From positions 1,488,001-1,552,000 of the forward strand of contig NZ_JANADK010000001.1 in assembly GCF_024199795.1 (NCBI RefSeq): a stretch of 64,000 nucleotides of DNA, read 5' to 3'. Position 1 is the first letter of the stretch; each line of letters starts with the position of its first letter. The notes below the pieces were generated by a model. It saw only the letters and a list, made by a program, of their open reading frames with translations. It did no database searches and was not told the origin of the DNA. The position numbers and the translations under genes are program-made. This document shows, one piece after another, positions 43,362 to 52,804 of the stretch. This DNA comes from Bradyrhizobium sp. CCGB01. Lineage in GTDB: Bacteria; Pseudomonadota; Alphaproteobacteria; Rhizobiales; Xanthobacteraceae.

Positions 43362-43568
43362 TTACTTCGTCAGGATCAGCTTGTTCTGCGAGGTCAGGCG
43401 GAGGCGGTAGCTGTCCTCACCATGCGCGATGATGATCTCGCGCTCCGCCGCAAAGAGCTCGCGGCTGTCGATCCGGCTCCCGCGCATGGTGAGAGTTCTC
43501 GTTGTTGCAGAAGGGCTTTGTGTCGGCCCTGCCGCATCGCCGCTATGGTCTCCGGACGCTGCTGACAT
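43362..43568 (-). CDS. hmuP: Haemin uptake protein HmuP/HemP
   Basis: 68 residues from the ATG at 43568 (MSAASGDHSG...). The C-terminal half carries the HemP signature: RGSRIDSRELFAAEREIIIAHGEDSYRLRLTSQNKLILTK. The longer frame to 43670 lacks family similarity and would extend over the divergent promoter palindrome. In B. japonicum HmuP acts with Irr as a coactivator of hmuR; the same role is likely here. It is the first gene of the hmuPTUV operon. Confidence 0.9.
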   Translation of the reverse strand: MSAASGDHSGDAAGPTQSPSATTRTLTMRGSRIDSRELFAAEREIIIAHGEDSYRLRLTSQNKLILTK

Positions 43569-43643
43569 GGTGGGTGTGATGCGCTTTCGAAATTTCAGAT
43601 GCGTCTTGTTTGTATAAGCGGCAACAGGCGCATTCCAACGGCG

Positions 43644-43668
43644 GCAGTTTACAATCGATATAAACTGC
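43644..43668. promoter_or_regulatory. 25-bp palindrome in the hmuP/hmuR divergent promoter region
   Basis: Perfect 8-bp arms GCAGTTTA and TAAACTGC with a 9-nt A/T-rich centre, between the divergent operons. It is a candidate iron-control element for Irr, which is known to act in this region in B. japonicum; I cannot confirm that this is the exact element. Confidence 0.55.
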
Positions 43669-43818
43669 AACGCGATGTCATTGACCGTCAGAGTGTTGCC
43701 ACGTAACCAATTGTGACCATGCGGGCCGGGGGGCCTGCGTCAGAAAATAGCCAGCCAGACGCTCGCCTCGTGCGGCGCACGCCAGCCAAGCAAGACACAT
43801 AATGATTGGGTTGGGGTT

Positions 43819-46194
43819 ATGGCTGACGGGGCTAGGTATTCGCGCGCGCTGATTTTGGGTGCGTCAGTGGTTTCAATTGCTGCGATGTTGCCGGCGAGCA
43901 GTTTCGCCCAGACCGCGGATCAAGCCGCGCAGTCGGCCAAACCTGCGAAGCCGAAACAGGCCAAGCGCAAGCCGGCCAAGCCGCAGGCCGACCAGCAGCA
44001 GGCGACGCCCGCAGTCATGAATGCGCGTGCCCAGGCCGGCGGCGCCGCGCCTGTCCAGACGCTTGACGCGATTACGGTTGCTGCCTCCAAGACCGAAGAG
44101 CGCGCGGTCGATGCGCTCGCACCGGTCAGCGTCGTGACTTCAGGGCAGATCGAAGCCCGCCAGCCCAGCACCGTCGGCGATCTCATCTATAATGTGCCGG
44201 GCGTGTGGGTCCAGAATCGCGGCGACGAGCCGTCGACCTCGATCAATATCCGCGGCCTGCAGGATTTCGGCCGGGTCGCCGTGGTTGTCGACGGCGCGCG
44301 GCAGAACTATCAGCGCACGGGTCACTTCGCCAACGGCTCGTTCTTCCTCAATCCTGAGCTGATCAGCGGCATCGACATCGTCCGCGGTCCGACCGCCAAC
44401 ATTTATGGCTCGGGCGCGATCGGCGGCGTGGCGTCGTTCCGCACCAAGGATATCGAAGACGTCGTGCGCGCAGGCGAGCGCTGGGGCGTCGACGTGAAGT
44501 CGGTGCTCGGCAGCAATTACGGCCGCGCGCTCGGCTCGGCCTTCGGCGGCGTTCACGTCAATCCCAATGTCGACGTGTTCGCGGGTGGCACCTACAGCAC
44601 CCAGGAGAACTACAAGGACGGGACCGGCTACGAGGTCGCCAATACCGGCAACCGGCTGTCGAGCGGCGTTGCCAAGCTGACGTTGCGGCCCGCCGACGGA
44701 CACGAGGTCAAGCTCGGGACCATCTTCCAGGAGGACCTCTACAGCGTGGGCCAGCCGCCGCGGAAAGCGGGCGATCCCAACACGACCAACGCGAACGGTA
44801 CGCTCAACCTGGGCGGCACCTCGATCTACAAAACCGATGTGAAGAACTACACCACGACGCTCGGCTGGAAGTACAACCAGCCCGACGATCAGTTGTTCGA
44901 CTGGGATTCGAAGATCTACTGGAATCGCACCGAGAACGACCAGGTCAAGACCGCGCACACCAGCACCACGGCATCGGCCTATTGCGGCGGCGTGCCCGGC
45001 AACGCGGTGTCCGGCTGTATCGGCAGCACGCGGGGATATCTGCTCGATACCTATGGTATCGATCTGTACAACACGTCGCGCTTTGTGACCGGCGACTGGC
45101 GCCACGCAGTTACTTATGGCCTCGACGCGTTCCAGGATCAGGTCTCGTCGCGAGACACGACCGGAACGTCCGAGATCACGACGCCCGGCGGCAAGCGTAC
45201 GGTTTCCGGCGGCTTCGTGCAGTGGAAGACCAACTACACCTCCATGCTCGAGGTGATCAGCGCGCTGCGTTACGACAACTACCAGCTCTCGTCGGGCACA
45301 ACCTCTTCCAGTGGAGATCGGCTGTCGCCGAAGATCACGGTCGCGCTGGTGCCGACCGCGGTCGTCACGCCCTATGTCAGCTATGCCGAAGGCTATCGCG
45401 CGCCGTCGATCACCGAGACGCTGATCACCGGCTCGCATACCGCTGCCTCGCCCTTCGACAGCTTCTTCCGTTGTCCGTCCGGCACGCCGGGCCCCGGCGC
45501 GGACTCCACGTTCTGCTTCGTTTCGAATCCGAACCTGCGGCCGGAGGTCGGCAAGAACAAGGAGATCGGCTTCAATATCAAGAAGAACGATCTGTTCATT
45601 GCGGGCGACACGCTGCGCGGAAAGATCAACGTGTTCCGCAACGACGTCGAGAACTTCATCGACCTGGTCAATTTTGGCGCGCCGCTCGGCGGGCCGGGAG
45701 GGCCGATGCCGTTCTATCAGTACCAGAACATCGCGGAGGCCCGGATCCAGGGCTTCGAAGCCGAGACGATGTATGACGCCAATCTCTGGTTCTTCGGCCT
45801 CTCCGGTTCTTACATGAACGGCAAGAACGTCCAGACCGGATTTGGGCTGTCCAGCATTCCGCCGCAGAAGATCACGACGACGGCCGGCGTACGCCTGCTC
45901 GACCGTTCGCTCATCCTGTCGATGATGTGGACGTCGGCGATCGCCAACACGGATATTCCGACCAACTATTTGCCGGCTACTTCATACCAACTGGTCAACC
46001 TGTATCTGCAGTATCAGCCGACGCGGGACATGACGCTCAACTTCTCGGTCGAGAACCTTCTGAACCAGTACTACCGGCCCTACGCACTTCCCGCCGGCAG
46101 CACGACCGACACGCAAAACGACGTGAAATGGGCGAGTGCCGGCGCGGGGCTCGTGGTCAAGGGAGGCCTGAAGTATCACTTCGGCGGCATCTAG
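43819..46194 (+). CDS. hmuR: TonB-dependent haem receptor
   Basis: 791 residues with a long signal region (ASVVSIAAMLPASSFAQTAD) and a Lys/Pro/Ala-rich spacer. The TonB box region is LDAITVAASKTEERAVDALAPVSVVT, and the plug domain holds NVPGVWVQNRGDEPSTSINIRGLQDFGRVAVVVDGARQNYQRTGH and RGPTANIYGSGAIGGVASFRT. The 22-strand barrel follows with YAEGYRAPSITETLI and FRCPSGTPGPGADSTFCFVSNPNLRPEVGKNKEIGF (the FRAP/NPNL region of haem receptors), ending in an aromatic-strand KYHFGGI. It transports haem across the outer membrane with energy from TonB. Confidence 0.93.
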   Translation: MADGARYSRALILGASVVSIAAMLPASSFAQTADQAAQSAKPAKPKQAKRKPAKPQADQQQATPAVMNARAQAGGAAPVQTLDAITVAASKTEERAVDALAPVSVVTSGQIEARQPSTVGDLIYNVPGVWVQNRGDEPSTSINIRGLQDFGRVAVVVDGARQNYQRTGHFANGSFFLNPELISGIDIVRGPTANIYGSGAIGGVASFRTKDIEDVVRAGERWGVDVKSVLGSNYGRALGSAFGGVHVNPNVDVFAGGTYSTQENYKDGTGYEVANTGNRLSSGVAKLTLRPADGHEVKLGTIFQEDLYSVGQPPRKAGDPNTTNANGTLNLGGTSIYKTDVKNYTTTLGWKYNQPDDQLFDWDSKIYWNRTENDQVKTAHTSTTASAYCGGVPGNAVSGCIGSTRGYLLDTYGIDLYNTSRFVTGDWRHAVTYGLDAFQDQVSSRDTTGTSEITTPGGKRTVSGGFVQWKTNYTSMLEVISALRYDNYQLSSGTTSSSGDRLSPKITVALVPTAVVTPYVSYAEGYRAPSITETLITGSHTAASPFDSFFRCPSGTPGPGADSTFCFVSNPNLRPEVGKNKEIGFNIKKNDLFIAGDTLRGKINVFRNDVENFIDLVNFGAPLGGPGGPMPFYQYQNIAEARIQGFEAETMYDANLWFFGLSGSYMNGKNVQTGFGLSSIPPQKITTTAGVRLLDRSLILSMMWTSAIANTDIPTNYLPATSYQLVNLYLQYQPTRDMTLNFSVENLLNQYYRPYALPAGSTTDTQNDVKWASAGAGLVVKGGLKYHFGGI

Positions 46195-46239
46195 GGAGTA
46201 GCCGCCGATCCCGAACGGGACGCCGTATTGACATCCAGG

Positions 46240-46262
46240 GCCACGCTGAGTCCCAGCGTGGC
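46240..46262 (+). terminator. Hairpin between hmuR and hmuQ
   Basis: 9-bp stem GCCACGCTG / CAGCGTGGC with a 5-nt loop, 46 bp after the hmuR stop and 67 bp before hmuQ. There is no T tract, so it is more likely an attenuator or mRNA-stabilising structure than a full terminator. Confidence 0.4.
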
Positions 46263-46328
46263 TTCGGCGCGTTCTGAAACATCCGGTCGGCATGCGCCGA
46301 TCAACAAGATTGACAGGAGAAAGATCGA

Positions 46329-46664
46329 ATGTTCATCGCCATGAATCGTTTCCAGGTGAAGCTCGGCTCGGAAGCCGCTTTCGAGACCGTCTGGCGCACC
46401 CGCGAGTCCTATCTCGGCAGCATGGCCGGCTTCGTCGAATTCCACCTGCTCAAGGGACCGGTGCTCGAGGACCACACGCTGTATTCCTCGCACACGGTGT
46501 GGGTCGACAAGGCAGCCTTCGAGGCCTGGACGCGCTCGGAGGAATTCCGCCGCGCCCACGCGCGTGCTGACAACAGGACTGGGGAAAGCCTCTATCTCGG
46601 CCATCCCAAGTTCGAGGGGTTCGAGGTCATCATGACCGAGCGCAAGGCGAACGCGGCCGCCTGA
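46329..46664 (+). CDS. hmuQ: IsdG-type haem-degrading monooxygenase
   Basis: 111 residues, antibiotic-biosynthesis-monooxygenase fold. The catalytic triad of IsdG-like enzymes fits exactly: Asn6 (FIAMNRF), Trp67 (FEAWTRS) and His77 (FRRAHARA). HmuQ of B. japonicum cleaves haem to release iron and is encoded beside hmuR, the same position as here. It starts with an AGGAG at about 12 bp before the ATG. It lies between the receptor and the cytosolic carrier HutX. Confidence 0.9.
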   Translation: MFIAMNRFQVKLGSEAAFETVWRTRESYLGSMAGFVEFHLLKGPVLEDHTLYSSHTVWVDKAAFEAWTRSEEFRRAHARADNRTGESLYLGHPKFEGFEVIMTERKANAAA

Positions 46665-46691
46665 GGCGGCGGCGCAGAGGAGGAGCTGGAT

Positions 46692-47207
46692 ATGTTGAGC
46701 ACCGATCTCGCCGACCTCAAGGCGTACATGACCGACAATCCGGGCGCGGTGATCGAGGACGTCGCGCGCGAGCGCAAGGTCACGCCGCGCGCAGTGATCG
46801 AGGCGCTGCCGTCGTCGATGGTGCGCATTGGCGGCGGCGAGCACTTCGCCGCTGCGATGCAGGACATTGCGGCATGGGGCGAGGTCACTCTGATCATCCA
46901 CACGGATGATGCGATCTTCGAGTTCACGGGTGGGGTGCCGGCGGGCGAGATCGGGCGCGGCTATTTCAACCTGATGCAGCCGAAGGGATTGCACGGCCAT
47001 CTCCGCCACGAGCGCTGCGCAGGCGTAGCCTTCGTCGAGCGTCCCTTCATGGGCAAGAGCTCGGCCTTCGTTGCTTTCGTGAACGCCGACGGCGGCATCA
47101 TGTTCAAGGTGTTCGTCGGCCGCGATGAGACCCGGGCGCTGCGCGGGGACCAGCTGGCACGGTTCCGGCAGCTCGCGGACCGGATCGCGGCACGGCCCAC
47201 GGCGTAG
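46692..47207 (+). CDS. hutX: Haem-utilisation cytosolic carrier HutX
   Basis: 171 residues, HutX/HuvX family. Motifs: a helical N-terminus (LADLKAYMTDNPGAVIEDVARERKVTPRAVIEALP), ITLIIHTDDAIFEFTGGVPAGEIGRGYFNLMQPKGLHGHLRHERCAGVAFVERPFMGKSSAFVAFVNADGGIMFKVFVGRD. The conserved HLRxxR and metal-site His residues for haem are visible. HutX binds haem in the cytosol and hands it to a degrading enzyme, here probably HmuQ. AGGAGG-like sequence lies shortly before the ATG. Confidence 0.92.
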   Translation: MLSTDLADLKAYMTDNPGAVIEDVARERKVTPRAVIEALPSSMVRIGGGEHFAAAMQDIAAWGEVTLIIHTDDAIFEFTGGVPAGEIGRGYFNLMQPKGLHGHLRHERCAGVAFVERPFMGKSSAFVAFVNADGGIMFKVFVGRDETRALRGDQLARFRQLADRIAARPTA

Positions 47208-47232
47208 CTCTTCTATGTGTCGGGAGATCAGG

Positions 47233-48009
<777 letters not shown>

Positions 48010-48013
48010 GACC

Positions 48014-48460
48014 ATGGGCGCGAAGCTCGGCGCACGCTCCGGATCGCCGCTCAAGCGCGGCGGCCCTGACGATCTCGACGTCACCCACGAGATCAACGTC
48101 ACGCCCTTCATCGACGTGATGCTGGTGCTGCTGATCATCTTCATGGTGGCAGCTCCGCTCGCCACCGTCGACATCGGCGTCGAGCTGCCGGCAACCGCAG
48201 CGGAGCCGGCGCCGCGGCCGGACAAGCCGACCTTCGTGACGGTGAAGCCGGATCTCACCGTCGCCGTCGGCGAGGACACGATGGCACGCGATGGTCTCGC
48301 CACTGCGCTCGCTGCGGCCACCAAGGGCCGAAAGGACGAGCGCATCTATCTGCGCGCCGACAAGGCTGTGAGCTACGGCGACCTGATGGAGGTGATGAAC
48401 ACCTTGCGTAACGCCGGCTACCTCAAGGTCGCGCTGGTCGGCCTCGACGGGCGCAGCTGA
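48014..48460 (+). CDS. exbD: TonB-system biopolymer transport protein ExbD
   Basis: 148 residues. A single membrane helix with the essential Asp is in EINVTPFIDVMLVLLIIFMVAAPLATV, followed by a periplasmic domain ending in SYGDLMEVMNTLRNAGYLKVALVGLD. It starts 4 bp after the exbB stop and its stop overlaps the tonB start (TGATG). Confidence 0.96.
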   Translation: MGAKLGARSGSPLKRGGPDDLDVTHEINVTPFIDVMLVLLIIFMVAAPLATVDIGVELPATAAEPAPRPDKPTFVTVKPDLTVAVGEDTMARDGLATALAAATKGRKDERIYLRADKAVSYGDLMEVMNTLRNAGYLKVALVGLDGRS

Positions 48461-49287
48461 TGTCTGCGAACGCTTTTGCCCTGCACGAGCCGCTCGGCGA
48501 GCGCGAGACCGCGCGCTGGGGCGTTTCGGCGGCGGTGATCGTCGCGTTGCATCTTGCGGCCGCGCTGCTGGCGATGAGCTGGCTGAGGTCGCAGCCCGAG
48601 CAGGGCGTCGACATGCCGGCCATCCTCATCGATATGACGCCGGAGACGTCGGCGCCGCAGTCAACGCCGCTGGATATCGCGCCGGGCCCGGTGATGGAGC
48701 AGGCGGATGCGTCGCCGCCGGAGCCGACGCAGCAACAGGCCGTCGAGGAAACCATCGCGCCGACGCCGCCGCAGGAAAAGCCGGACGTGGTGGCGCCGCC
48801 GGAGCAGAAGCTCGAGCCAAGTTCGCCGAAGCCGGAGCCAGTGCAAGTCGCACCCGTGGAGACGCCGGCGCCGGCCAAGCCCAGGGTGGTGCGCCCCGAC
48901 GCCCGGAAGCCATCAGATGCACCGCCCGCGCCGCGCACCAGCGCGCCGCCGCGCGCGGAGCGTCAAGCTCCACTTGCCTCCGCCGTGAGTACGGGCGCGG
49001 TCGCATCGGCGATGGCGACCTATTACCAGCGCGTCCGTGCGCACCTCATGCGCTTCCACCAGTATCCGGCAGGTGCCAATGGTCAGAAAGGTGTGGTCAG
49101 GCTGAGCTTCACACTCGGCCGCGGGGGCCAGGTTCTGTCCAGCCGCGTCAGCGGATCGTCGGGCGTATCCGCGCTCGACGCCCAGGCCGCGGCGATGATG
49201 CGTCAGGCCCAGCCATTTCCAGCGATGCCACCCGAGATCACATACGCGACGGTCCCCATCAACATCCCGGTGATCTTCGGGAAGTGA
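48460..49287 (+). CDS. tonB: TonB energy transducer
   Basis: 275 residues. The N-terminal membrane helix contains AVIVALHLAAALLAMSWL with the conserved His for ExbB/D coupling (SxxxH pattern in VIVALH). A Pro/Glu-rich periplasmic spacer (PPEPTQQQAVEETIAPTPPQEKP onward) is followed by a C-terminal TonB domain, YYQRVRAHLMRFHQYPAGANGQKGVVRLSFTLGRGGQVLSSRVSGSSGVSALDAQAAAMMRQAQPFPAMP. It couples the exbBD motor to HmuR. Confidence 0.94.
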   Translation: MSANAFALHEPLGERETARWGVSAAVIVALHLAAALLAMSWLRSQPEQGVDMPAILIDMTPETSAPQSTPLDIAPGPVMEQADASPPEPTQQQAVEETIAPTPPQEKPDVVAPPEQKLEPSSPKPEPVQVAPVETPAPAKPRVVRPDARKPSDAPPAPRTSAPPRAERQAPLASAVSTGAVASAMATYYQRVRAHLMRFHQYPAGANGQKGVVRLSFTLGRGGQVLSSRVSGSSGVSALDAQAAAMMRQAQPFPAMPPEITYATVPINIPVIFGK

Positions 49288-49294
49288 CTGAACT

Positions 49295-49319
49295 CCTCTC
49301 CCGCGTAGAGCGGGAGAGG
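49295..49319. repeat. Palindromic repeat C, short copy, between tonB and the phytase-like gene
   Basis: 10-bp stem CCTCTCCCGC / GCGGGAGAGG with a 5-nt loop, in the 48-bp gap between convergent genes. It likely acts as a bidirectional terminator. Confidence 0.65.
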
Positions 49320-49335
49320 ATCAGAGAGCCGGGCC

Positions 49336-50691
49336 TTACTTCGCTTTCAGGAAGTCCGCGACTTCGAGCAGCATGAACTCGTCGTCGTCGGCCTTGTTGG
49401 GATCGCGGCTGGACGAGAACGGCAGATTGTTGTCGTTGCCGACGATGATGTGGGTCTCGTCGACGCGATCGACGTTCTCGATGGTGAAGAACGGGAAGGT
49501 GTAGACGCCGTCGTTGAGCGGCTTCTTCGCCTTCTTGTCGGGATCCTTGATCTTCATCAGATCGATATAGCCGATCTTGCGCACGGGCTTGCCGACATTG
49601 GCGTCGGTCAGCTCGATCTTGTAGACGCGCTTGAACTTGGCGATGTCGGGGAAGCAGTTCTCGCCGCGCTGGCCCTGCGGGCAGGCCTTGTCGGCTGTGC
49701 CTTCGCCATTGTCGCGCTCGATGATGAGGCCGGAGGCCTGATCGATCATGTTGAAGTCGCCGATGGCGTTGCCGTTCTGCTCGAACACATACTGCCAGTA
49801 GCGGCCGGTGAACTTCTCGGCGGCGACGTCGAATTCGAGGATGCGGGAGGCTTCCTTGCCGTCCACCTTCTCCCAGTCCTTCTTGTCGGCATCCCACAGC
49901 GGCCCCTCGAGCAGGCCGTAAAGGAACTTGCCGTCCTTCGACGAGGCAAAGCCCTCATAGCCCTTGGAGCGGCGGAGGTTGACGTTGGTGTAGGTCGCAC
50001 CCGGCGCGCCCGGCGTTCCCACCGCCCAGTTGTCCGGCGAGCGCACCGGCTTGCCGTCGGCAACGGTCTCGAACACGCCGAGGATCTTGCCGGTCTTGTC
50101 GGCCTTCAGGATGTAGGGGCCGAACTCGTCGCCGATCCAGAAGGTATCGCCGATGATCTGAAAACCTTCGGTGTCGAAGTCGGAGCCGGTGAGATAGCGC
50201 TTCTGGGTGTCCTCATGCACGATGCGGAACGGCACCTTCTTGTCGGGATCGTGCAGGAAGATGGTTTCCTGGCGCTCGATGTTGCCGTTCGCCCAATCCA
50301 TCTTGTAGCGGTTGAGGTACAGCATCGAATCCGGCGAGTTGGCGCGCGCGCCCATGCCGTTGTCGGTGATGACCCAGAAGGTGCCGTCGGGCATGGTCTT
50401 GATGCCGGAATGGCCCTGGAGCGGCTGGCCCTTGAACGGCAGCGAGACGCCGGTCGCGCGCTCATAGGACTTGCCCATCACGGTGCCGAGCGCGTCGACG
50501 CGCTTGCCGGTGGTGTACTTGCCGGAAGTCTTGAGATCGGCGGGGGCATCGGCCGGCGCGTCGATGAACGAGGCGGCCGGCATCACCACGTGGCCGGCGA
50601 GCTTGGCGGGGAATTCGCCTTCGCTCTGCGCGAGCGCGGTGCTGGCGGTGAGAATGATCGTTGCGACGGTGCTGAGAAAAGTCGCGCGCAT
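49336..50691 (-). CDS. Phytase-like esterase (PF13449-type) exported protein
   Basis: 451 residues with a signal peptide (MRATFLSTVATIILTASTALAQ). The body is a beta-propeller-like fold of the esterase-like activity of phytase family: GHSGIKTMPDGTFWVITDNGMGARANSP, DFDTEGFQIIGDTFWIGDEFGPYILKADKTGKIL, RSKGYEGFASSKDGKFLYGLLEGPLW and the C-terminal TFPFFTIENVDRVDETHIIVGNDNNLPFSSSR. The DEFGPY and EGxA motifs are typical. The substrate is uncertain; phosphate-ester hydrolysis is known for only some members. Confidence 0.85.
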   Translation of the reverse strand: MRATFLSTVATIILTASTALAQSEGEFPAKLAGHVVMPAASFIDAPADAPADLKTSGKYTTGKRVDALGTVMGKSYERATGVSLPFKGQPLQGHSGIKTMPDGTFWVITDNGMGARANSPDSMLYLNRYKMDWANGNIERQETIFLHDPDKKVPFRIVHEDTQKRYLTGSDFDTEGFQIIGDTFWIGDEFGPYILKADKTGKILGVFETVADGKPVRSPDNWAVGTPGAPGATYTNVNLRRSKGYEGFASSKDGKFLYGLLEGPLWDADKKDWEKVDGKEASRILEFDVAAEKFTGRYWQYVFEQNGNAIGDFNMIDQASGLIIERDNGEGTADKACPQGQRGENCFPDIAKFKRVYKIELTDANVGKPVRKIGYIDLMKIKDPDKKAKKPLNDGVYTFPFFTIENVDRVDETHIIVGNDNNLPFSSSRDPNKADDDEFMLLEVADFLKAK

Positions 50692-50800
50692 GTGCGTCTC
50701 CTGTTGGCGGACGACGCCTTATGCGGTCGGCATATTGCAGTTTTGTGAAACCGGGCGAAAGGCCGCAGGCTTAGGCTATTCCTCTACCGCGCGCTGCGTC

Positions 50801-51772
50801 TCACGCGGTCTCGTAGACCAGTCTGGTGAAGAAGCCGGGGTCGATAAGAAATTGTCCCCACCTCGCGTCGAACGCGGCTGTCGGCTTGGCGGCGACCGTC
50901 TCGTCGCGTGTTCTTCCCTGTTTCTTGAGATTGCCGACATTGTCTCTGATGGCGGCCAGCATGTCGCGGAATTCCTGCAGCTCGGCCTTGTTGCTGACGG
51001 GCTTGCCGTGACCGGTGATGATGATGGTGTCGTTGTTGGCGGCCGCCAGATTGGCGTCGCAGGCCGCGATCATGCCGCCGATGCTGCCGCCGGTCGAATG
51101 GTCGATGAAGGGGTAGATGTTATTCCAGTAGGTGTCACCGGCGTGAAGAATGTTCGCCTCGGCAAACATGACGGAGATGTCGCCATCGGTATGAGCCGGA
51201 CCGCTATATTTCAGCGCGATGGATGCGCCGTTGACCTTGAGATGATGCTCCTTGGCGAAGACCTCCGTCGGGACTGCCTTCGTCGCCAGAGGCAGGAAAT
51301 TGTAGTCCCAGTCCTCGACCCGCTGAATGCTGGAGAGATGCTTGCGGGTGTTCTCGTGGGCGATGATTTTTGCGCCGGCCGCATGCAGCCATTCATTGCC
51401 GTCGGCATGGTCGAAGTGCCAGTGCGTGTTGATGAGATGCGCGATCGGCTCGTTGCCAAGCTCGGCCAGTGCCTTGCTGAGCTGCGGGCGCGAGACGCCG
51501 ATGCCGGCGTCGACCAGAAGCTTGCCGTCAGGTCCCGTGAGTACGGCGATGTTGCCGCCGGATCCTTCCAGAACGCTGATATTGTTGCGCAGCTTGTAGG
51601 TTTTGATCGGTGATGTCGCCGCGCTGTCCTTGATCAGGCTGACGAGGCCACGCGCTTCCGCGTAGGCCTGCCTCGGGGTGAGCCATCCGCCGGTGGCGGC
51701 GAACGCCGCGCCGCCGACGCAACACAAACAGAAGCCGCGTCTAGAGAGTTGATGAGGTCGTGACGATGTCAT
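50801..51772 (-). CDS. MBL-fold metallohydrolase with Tat-type signal
   Basis: 323 residues from the ATG at 51772, giving MTSSRPHQLSRRGFCLCCVG, a twin-arginine-like signal. The metal site THWHFDHADG (His117, His119, Asp121, His122) is complete, with further ligands in SGPAHTDGDISV and ITGHGKPVSNK. The family includes quinoprotein relay system enzymes and hydrolases; no substrate is assigned. It lies 130 bp downstream of the ABC permease genes on the same strand and might belong to that locus. Confidence 0.85.
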   Translation of the reverse strand: MTSSRPHQLSRRGFCLCCVGGAAFAATGGWLTPRQAYAEARGLVSLIKDSAATSPIKTYKLRNNISVLEGSGGNIAVLTGPDGKLLVDAGIGVSRPQLSKALAELGNEPIAHLINTHWHFDHADGNEWLHAAGAKIIAHENTRKHLSSIQRVEDWDYNFLPLATKAVPTEVFAKEHHLKVNGASIALKYSGPAHTDGDISVMFAEANILHAGDTYWNNIYPFIDHSTGGSIGGMIAACDANLAAANNDTIIITGHGKPVSNKAELQEFRDMLAAIRDNVGNLKKQGRTRDETVAAKPTAAFDARWGQFLIDPGFFTRLVYETA

Positions 51773-51904
51773 GCGAATCTCGCGATCTCGAGCGATCAAC
51801 GACGGCGTCAATGGGCGACCCTCGCCGTCTGCGCGGCAAGATCGAACGAAACAGGTCAGCGATCTATCACGATTGCACGAACCTTCGTGATCGCGCGGAA
51901 GCCG

Positions 51905-52804
51905 TTACTCCTTTACCGCGCCGGTCAGCGAGGACACGTAGTAATCCACAAATAGCGAGTAGAAGATCGCGACCGGCAGGGAGCCGAGCAGCGAGCCTGC
52001 CATCAGCGCGCCCCACTGGTAGACGTCGCCGGTGACGAGCTCGGTCAGGATCGCGACCGGCACGGTCTTGTTGGCGCCGCTCTGGATGAAGGCGAGCGCG
52101 TAGATGAACTCGTTCCAGGACAGCGTGAAGGAGAAGATGCCGGCCGAGATCAGCCCGGGCACCGCCAGCGGCAGCGTGATCCGCCGCAGGATCTGCAGAC
52201 GCGTCGCGCCGTCGACCAGCGCGCATTCCTCGAGCTCGTAGGGAATCGACTTGAAATAGCCGATCAGGAGCCAGGTGCAGAACGGCACCAGGAAGGTCGG
52301 ATAGACCAGGATCAGCGCCATCGGCGAGTCGAACAGGCCGAACTGCACCACGACGGTGGCGAGCGGGATGAACAGGATCGACGGTGGCACGAGATACGCG
52401 AGATAGATGCCGAGACCGACATAGGGACTGCCGCGGAAGCGCAGGCGCTCGATGGCGTAGGCGGCGAGCGTGCTGGCGATCAGCGACAGCGTGGTCGAGC
52501 CGATCGCGACCATCATCGTCGTCCACAGCCAGCGCGGATAGGCGGTGTTGAACAGCAGGTGCTTGATGTGCGCCAGCGTCGGCGAGGAGATCCAGAACGG
52601 ATTGTGGTCCTTGTAGTTCAAGAGTTCCGCGTTCGGTTTGAACGACGTGATCGCCATCCAGTAGAACGGAAACAGCAGGATCAGCACGAAGCAGCCGAGC
52701 GGCAAATAGATCATCATCAGCCGCCGCAGCCCGGAATCCCAGGCCATGGTGTCGGGTGCGGCCTTGGCGTCGGCGGTGGCCGGTTGAACCACGGTATCAG
52801 TCAT
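51905..52804 (-). CDS. Sugar-type ABC transporter permease (MalG-like)
   Basis: 299 residues, six membrane helices. The EAA motif is LEECALVDGATRLQILRRITLPLAVPGLISAG, with MIYLPLGCFVLILLFPFYWM as first helix and a C-terminus of PVAIFYSLFVDYYVSSLTGAVKE. It overlaps its partner gene by 8 bp. No ATPase gene follows. Confidence 0.9.
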   Translation of the reverse strand: MTDTVVQPATADAKAAPDTMAWDSGLRRLMMIYLPLGCFVLILLFPFYWMAITSFKPNAELLNYKDHNPFWISSPTLAHIKHLLFNTAYPRWLWTTMMVAIGSTTLSLIASTLAAYAIERLRFRGSPYVGLGIYLAYLVPPSILFIPLATVVVQFGLFDSPMALILVYPTFLVPFCTWLLIGYFKSIPYELEECALVDGATRLQILRRITLPLAVPGLISAGIFSFTLSWNEFIYALAFIQSGANKTVPVAILTELVTGDVYQWGALMAGSLLGSLPVAIFYSLFVDYYVSSLTGAVKE